A stretch of DNA of 64,000 nt from Malus domestica (taxonomy: Eukaryota; Streptophyta; Magnoliopsida; Rosales; Rosaceae): assembly GCF_042453785.1 (NCBI RefSeq), contig NC_091667.1, positions 35,084,001 through 35,148,000 on the forward strand, written 5' to 3'. This document shows positions 34,688 through 47,224 of this stretch, piece by piece. A program made the translations under genes and the position numbers. Below the pieces are notes generated by a model, which made no database searches, was not told the origin of the DNA, and saw only the letters and a program-made list of their open reading frames with translations. Positions within the stretch are counted from its first letter, which is position 1. Every line of letters starts with the position of its first letter.

Positions 34688-35250
34688 ATGTATAAACTCG
34701 GATGCGGAGAAAGTAAAACGATGGGATGGTTATGATGGCAAATGGTAGAATTTGTAAAGATCGAAGTTTTAGGACACACAAGTGCACAACATTCAAGAGA
34801 TTTTTAAGTGTGTTCGGAATACTAGGCGAAACACCACATGTCGTTATATAATTGAAGGAATTTTTTTTTATATGTTATTCAAATTATATAATGACATGTA
34901 ATGTTTGTCACGTGTTTCGAATACACTGAAAAATCTCTCTACAACACAGATTAAAAGAGCCAGCTAACTGCGGCACATATGTTTAAACAACTTTTCCTTG
35001 GAATCTTCTCCTTCCACTTTCTTTGTCACACACAAAACAAAATGAAAAAAATGGTGCTAAAATTTTAAATTGAACAAATTTGAGTGGGAATTATTATTCT
35101 CTTCTCCTTTTTAGTAAGTTTTGTGACATGAAATTTGAAATATTTGGAAGATAGAGAGCTCTTTATCGACATTCTTACAAGCTTTAACCAGTCAAAAGTT
35201 GCACAAAAGTGGCACATGTGCATGCCATGGAACTTCATTTTCTAAAATGT

Positions 35251-35266
35251 GGGGGGGGGGGGGGGG
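35251..35266. repeat. Poly-G run
   Basis: Sixteen consecutive G on the plus strand, an isolated homopolymer. Confidence 0.9.
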
Positions 35267-35301
35267 AGAAACGAAAAAGAAATAAAAAGAAGAAAAGAAA
35301 C

Positions 35302-35640
35302 AATACTGAAAATTATTGTTTATTAGCGGAAAAATAATATGTATGTTAGTGTAATCACATGATAAGCAAGATAATGATATGAGACTACGAGAGAGATATA
35401 CGACATATGATCAGTTGTACTCATACTCACAGATCAGGATTTATGAGATTTTTGCTACAATGACTGCGTTAATACTGAAAATTATTTGTATTAGCGGAAG
35501 AATAGTATATATATCAGTGGAGTCACATGATTAACGGGATGGTAACATGAGATTACGAGAGATATATGACTTATATGACATATGATATAAGTCGTACTTG
35601 CTAATCAGTATGCATGAGGCTTTTGCTAGAACGACTGCAT
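35302..35640. repeat. Tandem duplication, two units of about 170 bp
   Basis: 35302-35473 and 35474-35640 share AATACTGAAAATTATT, TATTAGCGGAA, TCACATGAT and TTTTGCTA, and end with GACTGCRTT. The copies have diverged. Confidence 0.75.
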
Positions 35641-35653
35641 TTAATCATATGCA

Positions 35654-35807
35654 GGAAAACTAATGAAAATAGCTTGAAAACTTTGAGTTTTAATGATAAA
35701 GACAAAATAAAGGGTAAAATGAATAGTACCAAGTTTGACTTTTTAGTGTAAAAATGTAATTTTTCGTTAAAGTGAACAGTACTGCGAACTTTTCGTTAAA
35801 ACTCCCT
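35654..35807 (+). mobile_element. MITE family A, copy 1
   Basis: About 154 bp running from AGGAAAACTAATGAAAATAG to CGTTAAAACTCCC. The ends are imperfect inverted repeats. Internal words TAAAGGGTAAAATGAATAGT and GACTTTTTAGTGTAAAAATG are shared with copies at 43280, 52793 and 58217. Confidence 0.8.
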
Positions 35808-36703
35808 TTATCTGCTCCTTATTTATACACTCCTACCGACATATTATACAGTGGCAGTGTAGAAAGTTAGGGTAAAACACGTAACAAAAACATTGCCAAT
35901 GTATTTGGTCAATTGTTTCTGCATTAATATTGGTTGAGGAAAATAAATAACTTCTTACTGGCTGGCTGTCAAGTTCAAGTAACAAGTTTTTAAAGAAGGC
36001 TTAGGGCCCCAAATAAAGTCCCATTCCTCTCTCAACACTTAGGCACAATGATTTACGAACTCTCGTGTTCTTTTTCTCCACTCGTTCTCTTGTTTTTGTC
36101 TTTCGATTCATCCTTGATACAATCAATATACAAAAGCTAAACAAATGAGCAGTGTTAGCGACAGAGGCCGATCCACCGTGGGATAAGGTGGGTCAGCTGA
36201 CCGCCAAACTTATAAATTCTTCATGGAAGAACTTGTGTTACCCTTATAAAACATGAAATGCCTTTGAAAGCTACACTCCAACTGTTCGACAAATTACCTC
36301 TATCGACATTGGGCAGGGTAGATGTTAGCCTCATCTCTTTGTATGCTTTGCTAATTGCTATGAGCATCTTTAGACATTCTCACTCGACATAAGTTTGCAT
36401 ATGTCGTCATACTCACTCAAAAGTTATTGACATAAGTTGACATACTCCTTCGAAAATTATTGGCATCTGTCGACAAGCGTGCAATATAACTTGGCAAATT
36501 CCCTTCCAACTCTAAAATGCCAAGTAGCCATGATAGAGTGACAATTACACATGATCTCTTTTTTCTTGGTATGAAAGTGTTGGACTTTAGACTTTTAAAT
36601 ACATAGCTGTATCCACTACCTGCCCATTAGGTCTTTAGTTTCATTTTTCTTTTTCCAATTGTCCAAGGAGGCAAGGATGCTTCTAGTGCTTCATTTTATT
36701 AAA

Positions 36704-36851
36704 GGGGTGTGATATCCACACATCTCATTTTACTTCTCACACACCCCTTGATAATTTATGTCCGTTGATTTTCTTCAATTCATCCGATCCGACTGTCGAA
36801 AATTAAAAAGGTGTGTGAGAAGTAAAATAAGGTGTGTGGATAACACACCCC
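36704..36851 (+). mobile_element. hAT-type MITE, family B, best copy
   Basis: Ends GGGGTGTGATATCCACAC and GTGTGGATAACACACCCC, flanked by a perfect 8-bp duplication TTATTAAA (36696-36703 and 36852-36859). 148 bp, with no coding content. Confidence 0.88.
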
Positions 36852-37499
36852 TTATTAAATTGTTTATTTTATTTTGCAGACATGAACATAATTAAGATGG
36901 TATAACAATGTGCCCACATTATGTTTTTATGTTCGAATTCTCCTTTTTATAATTAAATTACGCTCGAATAAATAAAAAAGTTATGTCCACGAAATAAAAT
37001 TAAAAAATTTAAAAAAAAAATACATTTGGACACTAGTTTTATGATCAAATGTTTACTTAAGGTGGAGGTTTCTATACCTAGCTACTCAAATCATTGGCTC
37101 CCTAAACGACAAAACAACAACAAGAAGAACGTGTGCTTACTATTTTGGAACAGAAAAATAATATGCATATATATATATTTTGTTTTTTAAAAAAGCATTA
37201 GTTAATGGCTTCGTTATGGTAATCCACTATTATGAGGGTTAAGAAAACTCACATAAACATTTCAGGCTTCTCTAACCACCATCATGCGTCCACCAACGTC
37301 GAAAATCAAATTTAAGAAGTGCCGTGTGAAATACGAACTTGAAATTTGTCTTTGATAGCCACCCGTGGTGTTCAAAATGCTTTTGATGAGGAATACAATT
37401 CAACAGAGAGAGAGAGAGATAGCAATAATAGCACCTAATTGACAAGAAAGCAACCTTCTCCTTCACAAGAAAGGTCGATGACCAAAGTTTTTAATCAGC

Positions 37500-38184
37500 A
37501 GAGCCCCAACGCAACCACCCCAATTCATAACTGTAGGGCAAATTGGGAACACCTGCAGATGTTGAGCCATTCAACCTGACTGAGACATCCCCAAGCCCCA
37601 TCCCACCCATTAATGGCCGCCTCTCTAATTTCTATCAGTGACTCAGAGCTGTGAGCCTTTCCTTTTCCGTCCAGGAAAAAGAACATGGGATTGAAACCCT
37701 AATAAGTTCATCCCAAAGCTCCTTTTGGAGCTCCCACATTGAGCTTTTGACCTCAGTTTACAAATTCGTTCAAGGTTTTCCGTAAGCTCAAAATCCCAAC
37801 CCGACGTTTATGATTTAATTTCTTTCATCAGGGTTGAGCTCCAATGGAGTTTAGACAATTCATTGCTTGTGAGCTTTGAGGAGGGCTTTGGTCTGGAGAT
37901 CAGTGGAGGGAGAGAGGGAGAGAGGGAGAGAGGGTGAGGAAGAAAGTTAGATCGGCTTGAGATTTAGGTTTAACGAAGAGGATGATGAGGACGACACGAT
38001 ACCAGATCTAAACAATGTTGGTCAATTACTTACCACATTGCAGAGTAATTTTTGTAGGATCAGGAGAGCGTTTCGGATTGAGACATTTGAGCCCCTCGTA
38101 CTCTAAAATGCTGACTCCACCACTGGTAATAATCCTACGTGTTCATCACCCTTTTATTCATCAAAAGCTTGACATGCAGAGATG
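37500..38184 (+). other. Leader-like sequence and short open frame of unknown status
   Basis: A GA-rich stretch (about 37905-37945) is followed by ATG at 38015 and a 56-codon frame starting MLVNYLPHCRVIFVGSG, with an Arg/Ser-rich start like an organelle-targeting peptide. A GTAATAAT donor-like site follows the PPL codons near 38128. No matching downstream exons are seen on this strand before the opposing gene at 38345. It may be the orphaned first exon of a lost gene, a noncoding transcript, or chance. Confidence 0.25.
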
Positions 38185-38344
38185 ATTTGCTCAATCAAAA
38201 GTATAGTACATGAAAGTTAAGTTCTTGGCATTCCTTTGCATTAAAATTATATATGTTATTTGCCTATAGCTCTCTATACAAATCTGAGTATATAAATCAG
38301 TCGAAACTACCGTTATTGATCGAACTCCTTGCGTTTTTTCATCA

Positions 38345-41073
38345 CTACCTCCTCAAATGTATCATCCCATCACGAGCCAAGGTCCCCTCAAGATCTCCAA
38401 TGATTCGCGCTATCCGAACTTCCAGACCTCTTTGAACTTCCTGGAAGAGAGTTCTAATGAAATCTGTGAAGCGCTTCATGTCGAAGCTTGCACACGTCTC
38501 TAGCTCTTCCGCAACCCCAACGAGTCCAGAAGCAATCTTGGGTTGGATTTCCATTAGTTTCTGCCCCGTTGCAACCATATATCTCTGCAGCTGAAACGTT
38601 TCGTCAAGATGGCGCTCTAGTGTCTTTATCTTGTCCTTCGTTCTTGCAGTATTTGAATCTCCATGTGTACCATTTAGATCGAGATCATTGTCATGCTGAA
38701 AATCATAAGGAATTCAAAAACATATTACGTGTCATTATTGTATAGTGAAGCTAGTAACAATGTGCTAGTTTCAATATTAACTTCAGTTTTCGACCTTTTT
38801 GGTCACCGTTAGATCCTAAATTTTCATAGAATTACAACTAGATGGTATAGTTTTTTTTGTAGGAAACTGTTGTGAAGGTCGTATTCTTGCTGAAAATTCA
38901 CTAACAAGATTAAGAATCGAAGCTTACCATCCGTTGGCAGAGGTCATCAACCTTCCCTTGGAGGGACTGATACCGGCCAACTTGCTTATTCAGCAACAAC
39001 ATCAGCATGAGAAAACCTTTAATCCCACTTTGCCCATCATCATTGCTTTCGGTATGATCTTCACCGGCTTCTTGCTTTCCTGAAAACCTTTCAAGCATAA
39101 TAAGCTGCTGCTTCAGCCTCTTGATCTTGTAAGAAACACCAAGAGCTTGAAGATCCATCCTCCACGGCGAAGTATTTGAACTTGAGGCCTGGCTTGGTGA
39201 TGCTAACTTATCAGCACCGTCAACTTCTACTGGACTCGCACTTCCCGCTTGACTTGTACCCTCGTGGGAAGTATCCTTCTCACTTTCAAACTCTTTGTCA
39301 GGAGACTTCACAGTTGCAGCATTGAACTGGCTAGAAGATGGAGTTTCCTCTTCTTTCTTACCGCCTTCCTCTTCGCATGGTTCCACCGAACTTGTCTTTT
39401 TTTTTGGATCTTCTGTCTTCACTTTCGTGCTTATGATATTTAAGTTGTTCGTCTGGCAGTTTAGAAACCGTGACTGTGATGCAAACTGCTCTTTTAGGGA
39501 AGTTAGTTCATCTTCCCGCTCCAATAACAAGGCTTCCAATTTCATATTATCGTGTCTGAGATGCGATATATCTTTGTTCAGTCCCTCAACATGAGACTCT
39601 AGCCGCTTAGATTCTAATTCCATGCTCATCAAACGCCATCGATAAGTTTCTAATTTCTCATCTTTAAGTCTCAATTGTTCAACAAAAGCATCCATTTCTA
39701 GGTGATGCCTTTGCTCAATTAGCGCTGCATACCTCTCTGCTTCGGAGCGAACCCAACCTTCCACCTGCTTTATATCAACTGCGATCAATCATAGAACAAG
39801 GTCAAATCAAGAAACCGAAAGTGGTTAAGCGGAGAAACCATAAATGTTAAATCAAAAGGATAATTAATAATTCATTCTCACCTAGGTCCTTTGCCTCAAA
39901 TGAGTACCCCTCAGAATCGTCTCTAAATTCAGAATGTTCATAGCCAAGAAGAGCATTGATTGGCTGTGGTCTTGTCTTTCCATTTTGTAAATGAGATGTA
40001 CCCGTTGCACTGGAATTCACCCCTCTTTCGTTTAAAACAATTTCAAACCTAGAATTCGCTTTCTGCAACATACTTCTCAACGAATGCCTCTCATGTCTAG
40101 ACTCCGAGGAGACTACCTTCCATCGTTCTGTTTCAAGCTCAGCTTGCTTCCTCTTCGCCTTTGATAATTTAATCTCCTTTAGAAGCACGTGCTTTTCTGT
40201 TGTGTCTAACTTGGATTTTCTAAACATCGCTGACAAAATCTTGTCTTTCTGTTCCAAATCTGTATGCATCTTTACAATCTCGGCAGATATTTTCTGAACC
40301 ATCAAAACCGACTCCTCCTTTTGATCTAAGACGACATTCAACTCTCGCTTAGTAGCTTCAACTTGCCTGAGTGCTCGACCCATATCAGCACCAAGCTGCC
40401 GTTGGCTTGAAACAACCTCCAAAAATGCAGTTTTGTGCTTCAAAAGCTCAGAAGAATGTTCTTGGGCTGCACGCTTGGCACTTTCTCTCAATTCTTCCGC
40501 TACACTTTCAGCCTTTGTTAGCTTCTCTTCTAATTCTTTCAACTTCTGCTCCAAATCCCCCATTGCCTTATCCTTAGATTGCACCAAAAGCTTCACATCC
40601 TTCATTTTATCATTCATTGCAGAAATTGCTTCATCCTCCTTTTTCTCACGAACCTTAAATGCATTTATTAGCATCCCAATATGCTGCCGCAGTTTCTTTC
40701 GTTCATTCAACCAGCTCTGCTCCTGTGCAGCAAAGATGCTCACGACTTTCTCGTTGGCTTTTGCATCTTCATGCCTCAGTCTCTTCAACTCTCTGATCTC
40801 TTTTTCTGCATCCTCAAGTTTATGGAGAAGTGCGGAATCTTGCACACTTCTTCCTTCTTTCTGAACCCTCCATACAAGCAATCCCAACAGTTGCGCACTT
40901 CCTCGAAGCATTTTCTCCCGCACTTCAGACAACCTCTCATCTTGCATTTCAGGCATTGACAGGAGCCGCAGAGCAAAGAATGCACACGACACACCAAAAT
41001 ACATAGGATACAAACTATCACTCTTATCTTCACAGACAAATAAATTTGAATTGGAGACCACTTTCTCTTCCAT
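38345..41073 (-). CDS. Plant-specific long coiled-coil protein, 3 exons, 797 aa
   Basis: Exons 41073-39882, 39778-38928, 38695-38345; 2394 bp, in frame. Residues about 60-330 are almost continuous heptad-like coiled coil (runs such as LEQKLKELEEKLTKAESVAEEL). A second coiled segment follows at about 400-510, then an acidic Ser/Lys linker, and a conserved C-terminal end GDLEGTLARDGMIHLRR preceded by RTLFQEVQRGLEVRIARI. I do not recognise a named protein with certainty; it resembles plant myosin-heavy-chain-like or BRANCHLESS TRICHOME-related coiled-coil proteins. It has no membrane span or enzyme domain, so a cytoskeletal or scaffold role is the likeliest inference. The first exon starts MEEKVVSNSNLFVCEDK at the first ATG of the frame. 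A SINE sits 126 bp upstream of the start codon. Confidence 0.88.
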
Positions 41074-41198
41074 TACTCACAAACTTTCTTCCTTTTGTCT
41101 GGGAAAACATAAAACCGGAAAACAAAATATTAGAATTTGATCGGGAAACTGAAAATCTAAGCATTCGCAAAAATCCATTTTGAGAAGAGGAAAAATAA

Positions 41199-41281
41199 CA
41201 ACAACAACAACAAAACATTTTCCCACCAAGTGGGGTCGGCTATATGAATCCTAGAACGTCATTGCGCTCGGTTTTGTGTCA
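41199..41281 (-). mobile_element. 5'-truncated Au-like SINE with 17-bp target duplication
   Basis: Read on the minus strand it contains AGGATTCATATAGCCGACCC and ends in a TTG-repeat tail. It is bounded by GAGAAGAGGAAAAATAA on both sides (41182-41198 and 41282-41298), the mark of LINE-driven retroposition. The GGGGTCGGCTATATGAATCC block is characteristic of plant Au SINEs. It lies in the leader or proximal promoter of the coiled-coil gene. Confidence 0.75.
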
Positions 41282-42427
41282 GAGAAGAGGAAAAATAATC
41301 GACTATAATTTCTAATAAGATATAAACATCTCACTTAGTGCAGTACTAGAATACAGAAAGAAACCGTTTCATCAACGAGTTTCATAAATTGTAGTTGAAC
41401 TTACAGAAAGAACTTATGATTGTTCGCAGCTCAAAACCACAGAGCGAAGCTTATAGCGGTGTAAAAGTGTAGCTCGGAAAGAGCAATGCTTCAATGGAGA
41501 TCCTGAAGCATCAACCACACCAAACAGCATTCACCTTCTACCACACAAGTTATGTGACAACACGCGCGTTACTCGTGCCTGGTACTGCAAGATCAGTTAA
41601 ACAGAGATGTACTCAAAACCGAAATGAAAAACGAAACAGAATTTAAAGAATCCCCTGGATTTCAGTGAAAGACTGACCTAGCAAAGCAAACCCCACATGC
41701 TTCTTCTCCCCTCCACCGGCTTTTATCCTCCTTTTGCTCTTCAGCACAGGTCAGTAGTCATGAGTAATTGCTACCATTGGAAGCAAAAGCACCAGATTCC
41801 TGGGTTGTTTGTCACCATTACTGATCAGACAGTGGACTCCAACAAAACAATAAACATATCTCAACAAACACTTCTCCCTATAAATATTGTATATTTCCAG
41901 AGTGGCTTACCTGGATTAAAACTATACCGCATAAAATAATTTGTAAAAGCATATAGACAAAAGGGACCCCAAAAGACTACAAAATCAAAAGCACTTTTCA
42001 GTAATCAGAAAGTTTGTGCTTCTTCCTTTTTTTTTTCTAATTCTATCTACTAAAACAAGCTCAAAAGATATTCTTGCACTGTTGGGTGGACTCAAAATAT
42101 CAGTACAATATTAAACAAACTCATTAGCTCAAATCTCCGAGAAATGATTTCTACACACTTTTACCGCAAACCCGCATTAAATTAAACATAAATGTGCAGA
42201 GGAAGAAAATAGCGCGTGAAAATCATTTCTCTATCTCACTAAAAACCCAATTAGGATTAGAAAACCCCATTACTTGCATTGAAAAGTAAAAGCCCATGAT
42301 TAAATTTTCAACATGCACCAAGAAATCCAATTGACTTCAGTAACAGTTCTTTTGCACCCCAAAAAAAAAAAAAAAAAAACCAATTCTTCAGTTACTTATT
42401 CACAGCAATAGCAAACCAATAAGATAT

Positions 42428-42576
42428 AACAACCCACCACCAAGTCTTATCCCACTGAGTTGGATCGGCTCGGTTGTATGAATTCTACAACGCCACTTCC
42501 ACTAAGTGGGATCGGCTAGACAGTATGAATCCTAAAACGTAACTGCGCTCGGTTTTTCATCATATACTCCGTTATC
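42428..42576 (-). mobile_element. Au-like SINE with 15-bp target duplication
   Basis: 149 bp flanked by AAACCAATAAGATAT at 42413-42427 and 42577-42591. It contains two partial copies of the CACTRAGTKGGATCGGCT...ATGAATYCTA block, so it is internally duplicated. Same strand as the SINE at 41199. Confidence 0.75.
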
Positions 42577-42718
42577 AAACCAATAAGATATGCATTGCAA
42601 AATAAAAAAGAAGTAGAAATACATGAGTTTCACCAGTGAAAGGTCCAAGTGAGCTGCAACTGAGCAGAAGCATCTCTTGCAAATGATGAGAGCAAGCAAG
42701 GCAAGAAGGTCATGGGTC

Positions 42719-42748
42719 CAGAGAGAGAGAGAGAGGGGGGGGGGGGGA
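42719..42748. repeat. GA then G microsatellite
   Basis: (GA)n of about eight units followed by about 14 G. Polymorphism is expected. Confidence 0.85.
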
Positions 42749-43002
42749 GGTGGCCTTCCTCTCAAGTTCCTTGCTTTGCCTCTGAGACCTGTAAAGCAGG
42801 AAACTTGTTCATGAAACACTACACTGCAAATCCATTGCACTTGAAAGGGCAGCATCATATTTACTAATTAATTATTGGTTAGAGAAATAATCACCTCAAT
42901 TTTTTATTTCAATTTTCCTTGATCTGCCCTTGGAATCTGAGGTTGGTGATGCTGGATTCATTTGATTATCTCCATTCTCCACGCAATCTCTCTCTCCTCT
43001 TC

Positions 43003-43004
43003 CT

Positions 43005-43038
<34 letters not shown>
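43003..43038. repeat. CT microsatellite
   Basis: About 14-18 CT units in a pyrimidine-rich tract. No gene is seen nearby. Confidence 0.85.
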
Positions 43039-43043
<5 letters not shown>

Positions 43044-43279
43044 GCATAACATATCTCAAATCAAATAAAAAATAAAATAAAATAAAGAAAAAACAATTAG
43101 AAGGTACAAAAGAAACTCGGGTCACAGTCAAGGCTGGGCATTTGGGATCACAGCCCATGTTCCCAGCTCCCACCATGGCTTTGTATTAAATTATTGTGCC
43201 TTTCATGGGTCCCATCTGGATAATTTCTACTGCTACACAATGCTTCTAAAATTTTAGCTTCATAAAATAAAGTTTTAAA

Positions 43280-43433
43280 AGAAAACTAATGAAAATAGTT
43301 CAAAAATTTTGAATTTTAACTATAAGAACAAAATAAAGGATAAAATGAATAGCATCATGATTAACTTTTTACTGTAAAAATATGATTTTTCGTTAAAATA
43401 AACAGTACTTAAAATTTTTCGTTAAAGTTCCCC
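43280..43433 (+). mobile_element. MITE family A, copy 2
   Basis: GAAAACTAATGAAAATAG to CGTTAAAGTTCCCC, same internal order as copy 1 but more diverged. Confidence 0.75.
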
Positions 43434-45480
43434 AAAGTTTTAATCTTTCATTTCAAGAACAAGAATACAAAATGATTTGACATTTTCTCTTCAATTTTAG
43501 TGCTTTCACACACAATGAGCCTCATATGCACAAGATTTGCGATGTAACTGATTGTATATTTCGTGCATATGAAACAAAAAATATTAATTAAAAACATACA
43601 ATTATTGTTATAATTAATATTTAACAATGTGTAATTGTGTAAATTATAAGTTAAGAATCTTTAGAAATCTGAACATCATTCCTATTAAACTTTATTTTAC
43701 TTACAAAACAAGTTAGTTTCTTCTTATTACTATAAACTAGGCATAAGGAATAGCATTACAGGATTCCTCAAGCCTTTATACATCTCTCTCTGTTGCACCC
43801 TCTCTCTCAAATAGGCCACAACAACTAGTTATATATTAAAATTCAGGTTAAGTCCGGATAACCACCCAACCTTTAGGAGTGATTCCAAATTGATTCTAAC
43901 ATATTAAAACATTCTTAATAACTACCTAAAGTTTTAAAGAATGGACATATATTAGGTTCACTAACATTCAGTGATGACATGGACAAATATTAAGCGTGTT
44001 TTAACTTTCAAGTCATCTATGGTGATTTGAATTTCCAAATTGACGTCATTTAGCTAAGCAAATTTGTGGTTTAACTTGCCTAAAATGGGGCAATTTGACA
44101 AATTAGAACTCCAAAGATGTCGATTAGTGAAAATCAACTTTAGTATTTGTCCACCTCATCATTTAATGCTAGTAACGTCATCACTTAATGTTGGTAAAGT
44201 CCCTAATAACTTACTAGATGTCTAGTTTTCAAACGTTAGGTAATTATTTCGATATTCAGTATTGAATAATTGAGTCATCAATCATTCACAAACACACCCT
44301 TCGAAAGAACTTGATTAAGACTTTTCACCAAAACTTGTTAACTCCATTGAGATTTTTCCCTTTTGGTTCAAAAACTCCATTGACATCAAATCATCAAATT
44401 TTAAAAAATAATAATAATAACCTCGTGGGGTTGAATGACTTAAATAAGAGTTCCCTTTTGCATTTAAGGTTCGAAATTTGAATTTTCTATATTGTTTGTA
44501 TCTGACATGTTGCAAAATATCAAAAAACAGCACACATAGCAGTGCAAAGGTAATATTGCTGTGAAATTGGAGAAATTATGTGTCAGAAACATGACTTGGT
44601 ACACAAGTGTAATAATACAAATAGTTGGAATTTGGAAACTTGGAAAACAAAATTTCCAACTAATTATAATATGACACTTGATGTGCGGTACCGTGTTCAC
44701 AACATACAGAAAAATTTATGGTGAAATTGGGTGATCGAAATTGACACACCCCAATCCTAGAATCAAAGCGTGCTGGCGTGACGTAACCAGCATGCCCTCA
44801 TTCGAGACGGGGTGTCAGAAATAAATGGTGAAAACTCAATAATGCCATACCTACTCTTCATAACTCACAAGCGGAAAACAAAACTATATATTTTTTTTAA
44901 TTCAACAAATTTGACCCCAACGTCGACAAGAGAAATGGACTCAAATGGTGAAAATACAAATTCCAACTGCTACAATAATAACTGGTCAAGATTTTATTGA
45001 TTTATCATCACTATTTGATCCATATCGTTACCATTTGATTTTGATCATTTCATCAAATAAATTTTATAAAATCGTCGTTTCACCAAGATTTCTCAAAATA
45101 AAACGATTTACTGCAAAAAAATTATTTAAAAATTTAAAATTAAAAAATTAAAAACCGAAAACTAAAATGATTACTGAACAGACCCTTATATTTAATAATT
45201 AGAGCAGAAAGCAACCGAGTAGTTCGTCTGCCAACGTCCTTCCCAATCAAATTCAAAGACATGAGAACCCAATATTTTGGCAGGGAAGGACGTCGATGAT
45301 GGATGATTCATGAACATCTGAACAGAAATATTCGAATATCATGACAAAAATACAGGAAGTTCTTCTGTAACATTCTATCCCTTGCTAAACATTCCGGAAC
45401 ACGTTCTGTGAACCATATCTAATTGGTAGGGTACACAATATAAATAGATCCCACCGCTATTTCTTTTTCTTTTTAACAAA
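43434..45480. other. AT-rich intergenic region
   Basis: I see no gene. A GACACACCCC...GGGGTGTCAG inverted pair at about 44742-44818 could be a small transposon or LTR-end remnant. Confidence 0.5.
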
Positions 45481-45496
45481 TGATGTTATATGACAC

Positions 45497-45750
45497 TTAG
45501 TATTACGGTGTAGTAGTATTTCTCTTCATTTGTAAGTAAGATGTCTTAGGTTTGATTCTCGCCAAATGCGAGTTTGAATCACATTATTGCTAACTTATTG
45601 TGAGGCTAAGTTCATCCCCTCCCATTAGTGTAGATAATAACCTCACAGTTGACTAACAATAATGTGGTTCAAACTCGTTTTTTTATGAGAATTGAACATA
45701 AGACCTCTCACTTACAAATGAAGATGAATATCACTAAACCGTAGTATTAA
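45497..45750. mobile_element. Hairpin MITE, family C, about 254 bp
   Basis: The left arm TTAGTATTACGGTGTAGTAG...CTTCATTTGTAAGTAAGATG...GAGTTTGAATCACATTATTG is mirrored by the right arm CAATAATGTGGTTCAAACTC...CTTACAAATGAAGATGAATA...CCGTAGTATTAA. The loop is about 45600-45650. The arms contain GGTTTGATTCTCGCC, close to a tRNA B-box. No target duplication was identified. Confidence 0.75.
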
Positions 45751-45834
45751 ATGGCAAATCTTACCTCTATAAGAGCGACGGTTTAGACGTGGTTTACAAA
45801 ATGTTGTATGTCGTATGCTTAGCTTTTTCTCAAA

Positions 45835-45974
45835 GGGATGTGTGACCCTTTTTACTTCTCACACACCCTTTGTTAATTTATGCCCTTTGATTTTCTTTAA
45901 TTCAATCGATCCGATTGCCACAAATTAAGAGAATGTGTATGAAATAAAAAGAGATGTGTAGATAACACACCTCT
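45835..45974 (+). mobile_element. hAT-type MITE, family B, copy 3
   Basis: GGGATGTGTGA to GATAACACACCTCT, flanked by TTCTCAAA on both sides. Internal TTCTCACACACCC and TTAATTTATG are shared with the family. Confidence 0.8.
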
Positions 45975-46299
45975 TTCTCAAACACTATCCATGTGCATGT
46001 GACAATTGCCTTTGTTTATTATTATTTTTTATATATTAGTATTAGTATTAGTTTTATCAAATTTATATATATAAAAAAATAAATTAACTAATATCTAAAC
46101 TACCTATTAACAAAAAAAACTTTTGTCAACCAATTAGCATTAATTTGAAGATTTTGAAAGCTTCTTCCATTTTTCCTTCTTCGTTTATATATGATTAATT
46201 CTAAATGCAAAGAAGACTCTTAAAAGTGAGACTCTCATTGAACTCTCTACCACTCATATTCTCTCCATAATATTTTATAATATTGAAAATTAATGTTGA

Positions 46300-47193
46300 G
46301 GAATCAATGGATTAGATTTTCAGGTCTTGTAGGCATTCTCTTTCCTTTTAAAATGGTGTTAGAATCCCTCCTAAAGTTGCCCATTCCTTTGCTCTTGTTT
46401 TTCAGAGTTGGATGGCCATAAACATTGGGACACACTGTTCTACCATACATGGTTTACCCTGGAACCTTATCTTTGCTTCAACTCTATGGTATTGCTGGAA
46501 AGGGAGAAACAATTTTGTCTTCAATAATGGTCAACAATCGCCTGTCTCACCCCATAAGTTTATTTTTCAATTTGCAAGGGATTGGTATGATGCCAACAAG
46601 TGTTCTTATAGTAAGCCTCCTAGACAAATCATCTCAATCCATTGGATCCGCCCGCCAATTGGTAGATATAAAATCAATATAGATGAGGGTTGTAAAGACC
46701 CATTTAGTCACATAAGTGCTAGAGGTTTGATTCGCAATTCTGAAGGGGATGGGATTAAGGGATTTGCTGCTAATTTAGGCAGAGGAACCATCATGGAAGC
46801 TGAGCTTTGGGGTGTTTTCATGGGCCTTTCTATAGCTTGGGACGAGGGTTGCAAGGATGTGATCCTTAAATGTGATTCTTGGGATGCTGTTATTTTGATC
46901 CAAAAACGTATTTTGGTTTCGCACCCGCTCTACAATCTCATTATTGACTGCAAAAAAGCCATTGAAAAAAATTGGAAATGCGAAGTGACTCATATCTATA
47001 GAGAAAATAATGCCTCAGCTGATCACATGGCTGACTTGGGTTATGGGCTATCCCTCGGCCTTCATGTTTTTGTTTCTCCTCCTACCACTTCTACTAATTT
47101 TCTAGCTTCTGATTCTATTGGCAGGGCCCTTCCTAGGGCTGTTCTTGCGTAGCTTTTTTGTTCTGCTTGCTGGGCTTTGCCCTCCTTGTACCA

Positions 47194-47224
<31 letters not shown>

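Noticed and set aside
40433-40864. Plus-strand Ser/Phe-rich frame
   Set aside because: Antisense of the coiled-coil gene; coiled-coil codons reversed give Ser/Phe/Leu runs.
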